Positions 1 to 11,898 of a stretch of 64,000 nucleotides of DNA are shown piece by piece. The notes below the pieces were generated by a model. It was given only the letters and a program-made list of their open reading frames with translations, was not told where the DNA came from and ran no database searches. The DNA comes from Allodiplogaster sudhausi. Taxonomy: Eukaryota > Nematoda > Chromadorea > Rhabditida > Diplogasteridae. The stretch is taken from positions 3,023,501 to 3,087,500 of the forward strand of contig CALZFC010000009.1 in assembly GCA_945643635.1 (NCBI GenBank). The letters are read 5' to 3'. A program made the position numbers and the translations under genes. Numbering within the stretch: the first letter of the stretch is position 1; each line of letters begins with the position of its first letter.

Positions 1-275
1 ATACTTTCTTTTGACGCGAAGCTCCTTTTGAATAATGGCGGGCTCACCATCAGTAAACCGCGAAGACTAAAGTATTTGAATAGTAATGAATGTAGACTTC
101 GACGAATAACAGTTGCTTGCGAGTCTTGACTCAGCTTTTGAGAACTCCCACGATTGCCATAAATCAAGCTGCCTTGTCTTGTCTAATCACAGCAGCTGCC
201 CTGCATAAAAACGACATGTGTTGTGATCGAGTCGAGTAAAGATAGAGGAGGTCTAAACAGACTCCTTACTTTCAG
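1..275. other. Left-edge sequence without a resolved exon
   Basis: No exon can be defended here. The first supported exon of the gene to the right (from 276) opens with one base completing a codon, so its upstream exon ends in phase 2 and lies either in this stretch or beyond the window edge. Confidence 0.4.
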
Positions 276-3200
276 GCAAGGCAATTGGGAGAGCGAGCAG
301 CCGTTTGCTCCCACTCTTTTGCAATCGCTACGGCATTATGAAGAGGTGTGGAACAAATTAGCTTCTCCATTCTCCCGATTCATATGCATAAGCTTCTCTT
401 TAGATTGCTTCTTCATGTGCCCATTTAAACTAATCAATCTTTGTATTTTTAAGAAAATATTTTGAATGATCTTTGAAGGTGTCTCGAAATGAATTTGGAG
501 TAGACGTCGTGGCTGTGAACGTCTGTGGTGGAGACGTCGTAGATTCGATTGGTGCATCTGCACGACTTTTACATACAGAGATGCAAGAGGTTGTTTTGCG
601 TATCCGTCTGACAATTCTTTAAAACAGCTTCCTAACTGTTTTATGTTTTCTCAAGTGATCACAATGGCCCCATTTTCAGGCCGAATCCTTCCTTGAAAAC
701 TTTCCATTCGTGGTTCTACAAAGGCCAGGCTCTGAGGCAACTCGAACTGTGTACGATGTCGACGTGCTTCGGAAGCACGAGGTTAGTGATCGCCAAAATT
801 AAAGTGTCTTTCATCACCTTGAATACTACTAACAATAGTCTAGTTTATAAATCTTGGCGGTTTGATTATTGACAGGAATTACTGAAATTTAGCTCTAAAA
901 GATTCCAAACGCGCATATTCACCTCGCATTTCAATGCTATTCTCTGGTCTTCCTAATGAGAACGTTTTGTATACCCTCGTGGATGGCAATTCCTGATTCA
1001 GGGAAACATTCACATAATCGAGGACGAGACTTTTCCAAATGGCGTCAGTGCGGCGCGTATCAGGTTTCCCTTTGAGTTTCGGCTCATTTGCTCTACTTTT
1101 CACACCTCACAAGCTGAGGCGACGCGGAAGGATCTCAGGAGCGTGGCTTTTGCAATTACACTTACCCAGTACGACGGACAAAAAAGAATCACACAATGGC
1201 ACACTTGAGCATCATTTTTCTTTGTGCGAAATCGTGCCCATTTTTTCAAGATATACGAGCACTTTACAAAAGAAAATAAAATAACAAAATCCAATCGTAT
1301 TTAGAACAGGGATTCGTCGAAATGAAAGCGTTCGCTACAGCCTTCCAGACAAAGTGCTTCACTATATTGCTCACCACAAACTGTATACGCTCACCAATAT
1401 GTCAGCCAATTTCACTATAAATACAACGCTCAATACTAATATTTAAAAAAAAAAATCTTTCTACAAATTTTTCTGTATGTCTGGTCAAAATAATTTTGAT
1501 ACTGAACCGTGTCCAGGACTCGCTCTTGCATCGATGGGTACTCGTCCACGACAACGGACACTCCTCCAGCAGAGACAGCTCGTATTCCATCGCCTACCTC
1601 GTGCTTCTTCCGCTACGACCCCTCAAGCGGCTCTCTTCCGCGTCCCTCGGTGCCTCCTCCACCCCGTCCACCCCCTCCTCCTTCCACCCGATGCAGCTCT
1701 GCCAAACCTTCCTGCTCCTCTTCGCACAGCAGTCACCTCCCTCCACTGCCTCCGCTGGCCAAGAGCACGTCTCCTCTTGTCAGTCTGCTCTTGCTTTCGC
1801 CAAAATTTGCTTTCCCTCATTCTTTGCTTTTGAAAAGAGAGTCAGAGTGTCCCATTTGTTGTCACCTGGTCATGTTTTGATGCTATGCCGTCGGGGTAAT
1901 CCATCAAAGTCGTATGATCAGCTTTGTCCAGGCCGTTCCCTGACAGCCAGAGTGGGTGGAGGGACTGGTGAGGACTTTTCGTCCTCCAGCAGGCTGGGAA
2001 CTATGATGAATAGCCTGGTCTGACTGGCATTCCTTGCAGTCCCTGCGGCGGCAACGAGCCTCGCTGGAGAGCAGTGCTGCCTTGCCCACTGCAACTGCGG
2101 CCAGCCGCAGCGAGCTGGAGCTGCCGCCGCTGCCTCCTCCCGAGAACGTCAGCTTCTGCCAGAGCGACTCCGGCGTGCCCTCCTCTTCCACCTCCGTCCA
2201 TATCACTCCCGCTTCTCCTCGTCCCGAGAGGCGCCTCATCGAAGCTGCTGCCTCTTCCTTTGACGTTGATCCTGATCGGAGAATTATTCGCCCTGTTCCA
2301 CGAATGGTTGGCTTGTTAATCATTTATGGTAGCGTTTTAGAACATTATGTATACATGTATGTTTATGTAGGAATGTCTGTATGTTTTTCAGGCTCAGTCT
2401 CTGACATCAGCGGACTCTTCATCTATTCTGCATCAACAAGGAACCCTCTCGGCCGGTGCAGCTCTCCTTCTCCCGAGATGCGAGCCGGCACCACCGAAGA
2501 CACCTGACTACGACAACGTCACCCTTGATGAACTGCTAGAAGCAAGCACCAGCTGGGCCAGCTACATGAATGAGCAGTACAGAATGATCAGTTAGTTTTT
2601 GTGTTTTAGACTAGGTTAATGAAAACTTGATTGTAATTTTAAATGTTATAGATTCAACTGCGTCCACTAGCGACATCAAGGAAGCTTCGAAGACAAAGGA
2701 GAACTCTTCGCCAACGAAGAGCGGACTGTTCTCCTCCCTGAGACCAAAGTTTCTGCGAGGGAGCTCTAAGAGCTCGCTTACTGAAAAAAGCAAAGACAAG
2801 AACAAGGAGAAGGAAAAGTCACAACAGCCGAAAAGCGTTTGTAACTGCGCGGTGTTGTACCATGAAGACTTCTACGGTCTGCGACAGACGGAGTCAGGGA
2901 AGAGCTGCGACTGTGGAGTGTGGCTAGGCAGGGAGGAGAGCGGCCGAGATGTCATACGGAGGATGAGCATTCCGGCTCTTCAGCAAGTCAGTCATCTCTT
3001 TAAGCCTTGGCTACTCAACAATTTTCATGCATATATATGTATGTATGTATGTACATATCTTGTTTCTACTAAGATCGCCGAGATGCAAGGAGCTCCGCCA
3101 GAGATTTCTTCCAGTCGCCGCGAGTCACAGGTTTCATTCAAGGTTTACCACTTTTCCAAGCAAGCTTTGACTTGTAAAAAAACAATTAGTCTAGGGTATG

Positions 3201-3324
3201 CAATTTTCAGGCGGGTGCCAAACGAAATGGAGCGAATGGAATGCATAATGGGCATGTAGAAGAAACAACGAGTGGAAAGCAAGAGACTGAGCGAAATCAG
3301 GTCCACATTGTTCAGAGTTATTAA
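276..3324 (+). CDS. Unidentified multi-exon protein, 5' end missing
   Basis: I do not recognise this gene. Phase-consistent exons are 276-345, 479-589, 680-781, 1002-1168 (possibly starting at 961), 1517-1778, 2040-2306, 2392-2590, 2652-2986, 3074-3130 and 3211-3324, ending in TAA. The N-terminal half reads like a folded domain, for example SFLENFPFVVLQRPGSEATR (exon 680-781) and EDETFPNGVSAARIRFPFEF (exon 1002-1168). The middle is rich in Pro and Ser, with a polyproline run in exon 1517-1778. Exon 2652-2986 has a Lys-rich segment followed by the Cys motifs VCNCAVLYHE and SCDCGVWLG. No signal peptide or membrane segment is visible. The link between exons 680-781 and 1002-1168 is unsettled: 961-1001 is open in the right frame, but I found no phase-matching donor before it. 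Intracellular location is a guess from the absence of targeting signals. The gene probably starts left of the window. Confidence 0.6.
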
Positions 3325-3380
3325 ACAAAACAGATAATAGCATCCAAAGAATCTTTTTATTCGCTCCTTTTTCTGGGGAT

Positions 3381-3593
3381 TTAAAAAAGACTGTTTCTTG
3401 AGGGGGGGGCACGTGGAGCAGGCCGATCCATACGATTTGCATCGACCATGGCAAGGAGCATGGACAGCATTCCTATGCCAGGAGGAAGCAGAGCTGAGGA
3501 AGAAGAGGACACGAGAAGGGCTACGATGAGCCAGTCCATGTCGGGCGACCATCTCTCAGTCCAAGATGCTTCCATGGTCACTCTCTCCTTCAC
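3381..3593 (-). CDS. Possible small membrane protein
   Basis: A reading frame with ATG at 3575-3573 (context gaccATGG) runs to TAA at 3381. It has a hydrophobic stretch beginning DMDWLIVALLVSSSSSALLP and continuing to about LLAMV, enough for one or two membrane segments, then a short Arg/Pro-rich tail. AATAAA lies on the same strand about 25-35 bases past the stop, as expected of a real 3' end, and the frame converges on the + strand gene ending at 3324. A good 3' splice site (tggtttcag) sits just upstream, near 3619, so this may be the last exon of a longer gene. The + strand of the same stretch is also open, so the call is weak. Confidence 0.35.
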   Translation of the reverse strand: MKERVTMEASWTERWSPDMDWLIVALLVSSSSSALLPPGIGMLSMLLAMVDANRMDRPAPRAPPSRNSLF

Positions 3594-3639
3594 TCGCTAT
3601 CGTCTCTCTGCAACACCTGAAACCACTGTATAGATGGCT

Positions 3640-5007
3640 ATTCTCTCCGAATCCCAGCATTCTTCTGTAGTTTGCTGTTCCAAGTCCCACAAGCAATTGT
3701 CACTTGCATGGTCTCCATCCATAATTCTCTGCCGACCCACCTCCTCGCGCAGTTAATGTCCCATCAACACCCGATTCTGCGCACTACTATTCCTCTCGCT
3801 GTTCTTTTCATTCTCACTCTCTTGCATTGAATTTGCCTCGCTCTCTTTTTCTCTCGTTTGACTTTTCCTCTGTTTTCTTCACTATGTCTGTCTGTACTCT
3901 CCTCCACGTGTCGCTCTTTCGCTACTATGGCCACCCATATTTCGTGTCATATGCGTTGCCTCAATCAGATTGTTGAGCATACTTTCAATTTTTTTCTTCT
4001 CGTTTGTCGCGATATAATCATTTACGAGATGTTCGCGTAATTTGCAGTAGATTCCTCCTCGCCTTTCGGGTATATGCGCTTTATTCTCTTTTTCTCTCGC
4101 TCTCCCTATCTCTCAGAGTTCCTCCCTCTTCTCTATCCCTCACGCCTGGTCTCTCTCCATCTCTGAAACAGCCGTTAACTTATCGGTGCTATACTATTTA
4201 CTTTCTATACTTACTCAATTGACTTCTCGACGGTCGATTCTTAATGTCTTTCGTTTGCGAGAGCTCTGCAACTCTAATTTCCAAAATGAACAGTCCAGTT
4301 TCTTAGGAAATGGAATTTCTAATCGTATCACATCACATCTGTTCTTTCTTGCTGTCTAATGCTGTTTTGTGATACTCCTTTCATCTCGTTTTCAATGCAA
4401 TCACTCCACTCTCTCGTTGTTGAAGTATGTATATGACAAAAAGATATTTCAATTATTGAGCCTTTTCATGACATAACAAAGGGCTGAGCCGTCTTTAATA
4501 TTGCAGCATTGTCTTGCCTGCATTGAATTTATTCATATTCAGTCTTGCATAGGTAATGCAAAACTTACTAGGCAAGTTTGAAAAGGGTAAAAAGCGGTAC
4601 TTTCTAAGTAATTAGGAAAAAAGATCAAATAAACGATCCATAAACTTGCACTGATGTACAAGAAGCTGGGAGGATCTCGAGGAATGTGAGCGCGAGAAAC
4701 GGAAGTGTTTTGTTTAAAAGAAGCATTGGCGAGCTTTACCGCCCACTCTAAGAGTGGGAAACAGTTTGTCTGCGCATACTCGTCTCAGATACAAGTGGCT
4801 TTACTGCACAGGAACGCCATCTCTTTTCAGTTCATAAGAGAGACAGTAAGAGAAGAGAGAGGGAAGAGAGACAAAGAAAGTAGGAAAGGGCGAGAGAGAC
4901 GGTTAGATGTTCTACTCCATCAGCCAGGTTCATCTCTTCGACGAAACTTCTCGGCACCAATATTTTTGTCTTTCGCTGAAACATTGATGTGTTCTGCTTG
5001 TTTGTAG
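3640..5007. other. Pyrimidine-rich intergenic region
   Basis: No convincing exon on either strand. The stretch from 3780 to 4200 is dominated by C/T runs. It presumably carries the control sequences and 5' UTR of the channel gene, whose coding sequence begins at 5008 right after a 3' splice site. I see no recognisable promoter motif. Confidence 0.5.
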
Positions 5008-6827
5008 ATGTCACTCCAGCAATGCCGAATACTTCTGATATTAATCTACCTCTCCCAATATGCGGTCAATGCTCAATCACCTCGAAACACTTTCTGCAGT
5101 GACACGAAAGTATTCCTCCGTGACATCCATACAAATCAAGCAAGAAAACCTGGTTTGATTTATTTATCTCTTTTATGAAGTCAGTTCATTTTAGAAGCAA
5201 CAGTAGTTCAGGGTCCACCAAGGAGATCATCCTGCAATTCGAAGTGCGGAGAGTCGAATCGATTGCGAAATCGATCTCTGTGCACATGGACGGATACCTG
5301 ATCCAGAAGTGGCAGGTTACTAACTAAGACAGGAAGTAGGTTTTCACAAAATTCTGTTATTTAAGAACAGTAAAATATGAGAACAGACAAGTATATTATA
5401 TGAATCATGTGAAAATGAACAGGCAGGCGACTACCTGACCTCGCAATACCCGTGCCTGCCATCAGTGTCCATCACTGAGTACGCGAATGGCCTGTGGAAG
5501 CCATCCATCGCCTTTGAGAACGGCGAGCACATTGTCTACCACAAGCACGCACGTGAACTTCTCTTCTCCACCAATCAGACCATCATCTGGAGAGAAAGGT
5601 TTTCTAAAGCAAAAAGAATGCGATTCACTAGGACTACAAAAAGTTATATACAAGATGATCAAGCATTTTAGGGTCGAGCAAACTCTTCACTGCACTGTCG
5701 ACCCGCAAGATTTTCCGTTCGGAATTCTGTCCTGCCCTATGAAACTCTCTGCCACGGATCCCAATATAGTGTACAAGTGGGCTAAGATGTCACCGAATAT
5801 CTCTGTTGGACACGGCGGCGTTTCGGTTAGTTAACGAAGACATGTGCATATATCAACGGCAAGAAATATTATAATCTTCATCAAAACATGATAATTTTTG
5901 AAGGAATCGTCGAGTGAATTACGTGTACATTCTGTACAGCCCGTGCAGTCAGAGCCGGGTTCGCGTGCGATGACCCTGGCTGTTGAAGTACGACGGGAAG
6001 CCAACAAGCCATTGGCCGTCTTCTTCCTTCCTTCCATTATCTTCATGGCTATGAGGTTCTTCCTTGTTTTCCTCGTAATTGATGGAATGAATGCCCTTGC
6101 AGCTGGCTGACACTGGCCCTTGGCCCGATGGCGATCACCCGAGCTGTTATCATTGTCGGCTCCTTTGTGCTCCTTCTCATGCACTATGGATCGGCTCAAC
6201 TAAACCTTCCTGACACTGATGCGATCACAGGAGTTGGTATGCGTTATGTTGTCATTTGCATAAAAAGATTTTCTTCAGCCTTACTTCCAAATTTCCTTGA
6301 CGTGAATAGTCTAGACATCTGGCGTCTCTTCTCGCTGTTCTTCGTGCTTGCTTCCCTACTCGAGCTAGTCTTGGTGACCTGCATGGCCTCAGTCGGTCGT
6401 TCTCGCAAGCTCTCTCAGTGCTCGAGTGGCCGTCGTGGCAAGTACGACGTCGATGCAGTTCAGTATGAGGAGCTCAATGATCTTCGTCTCAAGCGCTCAA
6501 GGTCATTTTCTTCCGTCCAAAAAGCTATTCATTTATTTATTGTTTATTAAAAGTTATTTTCTACAAATAAAAAGCCTAATTGTCTTTTTCCAATAGGAAG
6601 ATTATTTATGATTTGTCGCAATATATTTAATGTTAAAGTCTTTCTTTTTCTCCATTTATAGTGGAACTTGCGGCTGCTGTCGAATTTCCGCACTCGTGAT
6701 CGATTGCATCGTCATGCTTCTTCTTCTAGTCATCTTTGTTGTCTTTTCATTTTTCTTCTTCACTCGGGGTCGCAAGATAGTCGAATGTGTCAATAGATTC
6801 CGCATTTCTGATCTACTGGTGTTCTAG
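5008..6827 (+). CDS. Divergent Cys-loop ligand-gated ion channel subunit
   Basis: Eight phase-consistent exons (5008-5152, 5185-5315, 5423-5598, 5672-5825, 5904-6055, 6103-6236, 6315-6501, 6662-6827) give 414 aa. The order is: signal peptide (MSLQQCRILLILIYLSQYAV), extracellular ligand-binding domain with the beta-strand motif VHMDGYLIQKW, a Cys loop with 13 residues between Cys about 158 and Cys about 172, then four membrane segments (M1 LAVFFLPSIIFMAM, M2 AVIIVGSFVLLLMHYG, M3 DIWRLFSLFFVLASLLEL, M4 in exon 8). The M3-M4 loop is short. Family members form pentameric neurotransmitter-gated channels in the plasma membrane. The loop reads FPFG where FPxD is usual, and M2 is unlike standard cation or chloride channels, so ligand and ion cannot be named. 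The ATG directly follows tttgtag, so an upstream exon or a trans-splice site is implied. The first intron is only 32 nt. Confidence 0.88.
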
Positions 6828-7300
6828 ATGGGTGCTCAAATACATTGTAACTTACTAGAGTAAAAACACATTATGATTTTATTTTTGAAAAAGTTTCGAT
6901 CTCAATTGCATTCATCTTGACTGAAGCATTTTCTTTTTCATTGTTTGATGTAGCATTGTGATTAATCGGTTGCAACTCGTTGGAAAGCATTTATTTGTCA
7001 GCAAACGAGCACTGCTTGCATAAGAGACGAAGAATCCCCTCGCTACCTTGCAGTCCCAATTCAATTAACATGGAATGCAAGCGTGTACAAGTCGAGCAAA
7101 GTGAAAGGCGAGGTTGTGATGTTATGGACATGATTATCATTATTATTGCTAGACTGGGACCAAGGAGAGGACCTATTTGCATGCCGCCAGATGAGAGATA
7201 TATATATTGGCTTCAAGGCGGATGAGATAAAGGAAAGCGAAAGAGTGAAGGATAGAATTATGGTAGTTAAGGCTTAAGAATGCGCAGCAGTGGCGGCTGC
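6828..7300. other. Intergenic, no feature seen
   Basis: This lies between the stop of the channel gene and the last exon of a possible minus-strand gene. Nothing coding is supported, and no canonical AATAAA is evident just after the channel stop. Confidence 0.4.
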
Positions 7301-8515
7301 CTAGTCGAGTCGCATGCTGGCAGTGGCGGAGGAGATCTGCGTCGAGTCCTGTGTCTGCGACTGCACGGGGGCCATCATCAGCACCACCGGACGATCCGTT
7401 GTCTTTATCTGTAATTGAGAAGATGAAGCAGAATTAAAGCAATATCCACAACTGTATTGCAATAACTATTAAAAATAAGAAAACGTAGTTTTATTATGTG
7501 TACTTTCAAAGAAAACTGCGAAATTTAATACATTATATTTTTATTTCCTCCAATCACGATATATTTTATTTTTATTTTATTAGACTTTACAAATAGTGAA
7601 AGATATAAGCTGAATCTATATTTCAGCTGTACTTTATGATCTGTTTGCAATGCAGTGTGGCCGGCTCCTTCTTGGATGAAAAAAGTCTTGCTTGAAAAGC
7701 ATGAAAAGAAATGAGATGGTGTGTTTGGCAGGAAACGTCTGCCTGGGCAGCTTCCACTGCCAATCAAGCCATCCTGGGAAGGGAGGGCGCAATAAGCTGC
7801 TGCAGTTGTTACCGCTTTTCAAAACTCTACGCTTCAACACATGTCTTCTTCCTTCAGCATTCATGGACTTTGTTCCAATTTCTCGTCTCATTTTGGAAGC
7901 GAATTAGAATTCAGGGCAGCTGTCCTTTTGCATCTTCCATCTCTTGATTCCTCCCTGCTCTTGGATAAAGTCAGAGAGGACAGCGCACTTTTGCTGATTT
8001 ATCTTGGGGTGAAAAAGGAAGGATTCGCCGAGCCCATCTGTGCCCTAAGAAGGCAAAGTGGACGATTGCGTCAGGCGCGAGTTTCATGGGAGAGCGTACG
8101 GATGAGGAGAGAAGAGTGCTAATCCAGAGGAGGGGAGAATGAGAACGTGCCGCACACTCCCATGTGGGCCGTCAAAGAAAGGAAGAAAAGTGCCCGACTA
8201 CAGATTTGTGGACACGCGGCCAAACTTTCCGGCAAATTAAAGCCTCTCAAGGAAGTGGTGGATACAATTTTGCTACCGAAGAGAGGCAGACTTCTACTGC
8301 TCATGTGAAGATGGATAGAAAAGTTTTCTTTTTCTCTTACCAAGGTTAGAGTATGAAATGAATGGGGAACTGACAACTTGGGGCATTCCAATTTGGGTGG
8401 ATGACAGGGCGATGTTGGAAGAGGCATTCATGGAGGGCAGCAGGTCGATGCACTCGTCTCCGTGTTCCATTCCACTCGACTGCTGCACGGTCGCACACGT
8501 AGACATTAAGGAAAG
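7301..8515 (-). CDS. Incomplete minus-strand gene, product unknown
   Basis: Two plausible exons are visible. The last is 7301-7408, a 3' splice site (tctcaattacag) followed by 35 codons (KTTDRPVVLMMAPVQSQTQD, ending SMRLD) and a stop. An internal one spans about 8345-8515 (MEHGDECIDLLPSMNASSNI) and ends at the donor G|gtaaga. Their phases do not join directly, so at least one exon between them is missing from this model. The sequence to about 9640 may hold further exons, but 9100-9240 has open frames with plausible splice sites on both strands and I could not choose. No family is recognised. Confidence 0.3.
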
Positions 8516-9249
8516 ACTGAAGAGGCAATGACTCTTCTTCTTTCAATTCAACGAACAAACATTTCAACGGCGAGCGCAAAAGACTTCAAGTGAAAAAAAT
8601 TGCGGGGGGTTTTCAATCTCCGATCGTTTTTTTTTTCATTAAAGGAATAGAGAATATAATCGCACGCTGGTGAGTACATTATCATCTTTCACAATGAAAG
8701 AAAGACATCATCAGCGGAGATCGGCCAGGGAGCGGAGGCGGAAATGAAGACGCTCTGCTGCATTTATAGAGGATAGCAATGAAAGGAAGGGAACGGAAAG
8801 GACCTCCCTCCTTTCACCACTTTCTGCCACGAGGGTTCTATTGAGGCGACACCGCACAACAGAGTTCAATGAGGCCGCCCGCTCATCGAATAAAAGTAGC
8901 AGAAAAAGAGAACGGCAGCAGGAAAGGAGCACTGCCGTTGGAAGGAGCAGTAAGGGGCGAGGGAAATAGGAAGGGAGGACGGGAGCAAGTCACCGCCCCT
9001 TCTGGACATGGCAGGAGACACTCTCGGACAGGGAGAGGCGGGATGGAATGGCCTTTCCCTCGTACATCTTCCTCTTAGCTGACTGGCTATTCCCTCTTGT
9101 CCTAGGCAGTGCCCCTCGTGATGAAGTGAAGGTGACCTACCAAGGGGAGGTGTACTCTGTCACTTCTCGACAGTTGGCAAGTGAAGCAGCTGATATTATG
9201 GGTGAACCATTGGATGACCAGAACAGACTGGTCATGGAGGCCGGAAGGG

Positions 9250-10668
9250 AGGCGGAAAGAGCGGGTGGGGAGTAGAGAGGAAGAAGGCGAGCTAACGAAG
9301 TAGGAACAACCAGTGGAGACTGAGGCGATTCCCCTTTGGCCGAAAGGATGCTGCCATTCATTCCTCATGTCTCCCCGGCTATAGAACGACTTGAAACATC
9401 AGAGAAAGAGAAAGATTTGGATGGGGCCTTGAACGAGGTCCCATGGCGAGAGTTGGATTCGCGTGACTGAATGAGAGAACTGCACAAGTGTCGTCTGATC
9501 TCTCGAAATGGGGTCTCTTGAGAGGGAAAGAGAGACTGGAGGAGGGAAGAGGAGGAGGCTGAGAAATGAAGAGAGGAAGACAAAGGGAACGACCATGAGG
9601 GCTCATAGCAGGGGATGCGTGCTTGGCTGTTGCACAATAGCATGTGAAGGAGTCAACCAGACTGCCACTGCAGAATGGAGCAGTCGATACATTTATTAAC
9701 ATACACAATCATTATGAACCATTATCTATTTTATGCATGTATGTACATATTTTGAGACTAAACATTTAGCGGCTATTCAACTTAAGCTTTCTGAAGCTAA
9801 TCGAAAGAGGACACACACTTTAATTGAACTGAAAACGTGGGTTACACAGGTTCTGTATCTGATTTGGAATTAGCCAGCAAAAATGCCCGACTAATGAACA
9901 TGTAGTATGTTTGACCATCCGCTTATTTCTTGAAATATACTGTTTTTGTATTCATAGTAAATAAATAATTGCATTTGCTTGTTTTGCTTATGTAATACAT
10001 ACGATCTGATACATATTGTACAAATACAATTGGCAAACAAAATTCCGAAGAATTTGCCATCTTCCCTTCCCTTCCCTCTTGCGTTATATTCACTTATGGA
10101 TGATAGCTTGGTAATTTTATTTTTCAAAGGTGGCAGTGTTAAAATAATAAAACTGAATGGGTATGAAACCAAGCATTCTTCTTTCAAGTTTATATTATTC
10201 GCATCTCATTAAATTAAATTTGCACTCTCTCTCTTTCTCTCTCAACTGCAAACTGTCTGTTATCTGGTCCATAAGATAAATTGTCTTTGTGATGCACATT
10301 AGTCATAGATTGGGCAAGTGTCTCGAATGGGGAACGAACGTAGTGGAGGGGAGGCTGAAAGATCGATGGCTGCTTGCATCGCGCCTTCTTCCCTTTTCCC
10401 TACTCTCTTCTCTTCCCTCTTCCTCTCACAATGCCATTGCTTGGCTAACCTCCCCCCCCCCCCCCTTCTTGCCAACAGTCTTCTTTCCAACGTGTTTATG
10501 ATGCAACGATCGTGTGAAATTTATTTTGTATTCATCCATTTTGTCAGAAAATGTGAAAAAATTCGTTGGTCAGTTCTGTTTGAACAACTGTAATTTGTCA
10601 TTATCACATGAATGTTGAAACTCTCGTCGGGTGGTTGTCGTGGTGACGACGTCCTTTTCCTGATTGCA
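9250..10668. other. Region without a supported gene, including a 14-C run
   Basis: Open frames here are shadows of purine-rich or pyrimidine-rich sequence. A run of 14 C lies at 10452-10465. The right part should hold the promoter and 5' UTR of the LITAF-domain gene. Confidence 0.4.
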
Positions 10669-10683
10669 GAGACCACGCCTCGG

Positions 10684-11898
10684 ATGGCGTCAACCAACGA
10701 AGGCGAGCCTCCCCCGCAGCCGGCTCCTGCCTATTCATCTACTGCTTCCGCTTCTTCCCTCATGCACCAGCCATCCGCTCCTCCCATGGCCAATGAGCCT
10801 CCTCCAGCATACAGTCAGTATTTCATTTTCTATGAGTTATTCGATGACGCTCCTTTGAACACTTACACATGTACATATATTGTTTTGGGAAAATAATTAA
10901 TATAAATTTGTTAAGAGATATATATTGCCTAATTAGTCATTTTGGAGGAACGTCACTTACCATTAGTGGTGAAGTTATCAGGAAAATATAGTGTAACATA
11001 TTGAGTTCAGTGGAAGACAGGGAATTTCTTAAGGGCCTTGGATATATCTATGCATATACATATATATTTCATCGACGACATAAGTATACTCGTGGGTTTC
11101 ATCGTTTGGGTTTATATTGTTTACATTCGAGAGCGGCGGGCAGTTCTTCGTAGAAGCGATGGCAAAAAATTATAACATGAGCCCATTGAGATGAAGTAGT
11201 GGTTGGGGGCGACAAGCCAGCTGGAGTCTACCCTCCGCTGCCTTCTATGCCTCATGCAGTTCCAGAACAGAGGGCCTTCGCAAGCGGCGGCGGCCCCTAC
11301 CCTGCAGCGCCCCTTGCACCTCCTCCACATGGTACGCTTTCATTTTAGTGACTAAAACGTATAACGTTTTAGTGCATTGTAAACGTTGCCAGTCGTTACA
11401 ATGGACACCCTGATAGAAATCTGAACGCCGCCTGGTAAAAATTAACCTTTTAATTGAAAGTACTGATATCATACACTTTGCTACATGTTAAATGGTAGAG
11501 GAATATCTTATTTCAGGGCAGCCAATGGCCGCTCCTCAGCCGATCTTCGTTGGTTCGCTCCACTTCAACGCCTACCCCTGCGGGCTGACTTGCCCCTTCT
11601 GCCAGGCCCAAATCCAAACTCGCACCTCCACTCGTGCCGGTCTGCTGACATGGCTTCTCTGCGGTGGCCTCGCCTTCTTCGGCTGCTGGATCTGCTGCTG
11701 CATTCCTTTCTGCGTCGAGGGGTGCCAAGTACGGCGAGATAGCAAATAATGGACAGACAATTAATTATCAGCCAGCAAACATATAACATCCTTTTTATCT
11801 TACGATTAGAGAAGTGGCTCAACTAGCCTTTTCTTCAGGACATCGAGCATTCGTGCCCGAGATGCAATCGATTCCTTGGAACGTACAAGCGGATCTGA
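10684..11898 (+). CDS. LITAF-domain protein
   Basis: Four exons (10684-10813, 11221-11331, 11517-11728, 11839-11898) join in phase to 170 aa. The first 80 residues are Pro-rich, with PPPAY- and PSAPP-like motifs of the sort that bind WW-domain ubiquitin ligases and ESCRT proteins. The LITAF domain follows: a CPFC zinc knuckle (106-109), a hydrophobic amphipathic stretch (WLLCGGLAFFGCWICCCIPF), then HSCPRC with the knuckle at 157-160 and the typical ending LGTYKRI. Family members are monotopic proteins on the cytosolic face of late endosomes and lysosomes that act in endosomal sorting. Both zinc knuckles are intact and the length is normal. The exon begins 15 bases before the ATG, after the strong 3' splice site ttcctgattgcag, so a 5' UTR intron or spliced leader is implied. 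LITAF/SIMPLE is the vertebrate relative. The alternative donor ACA|gtcagt against TACA| in exon 1 is the only minor uncertainty. Confidence 0.93.
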
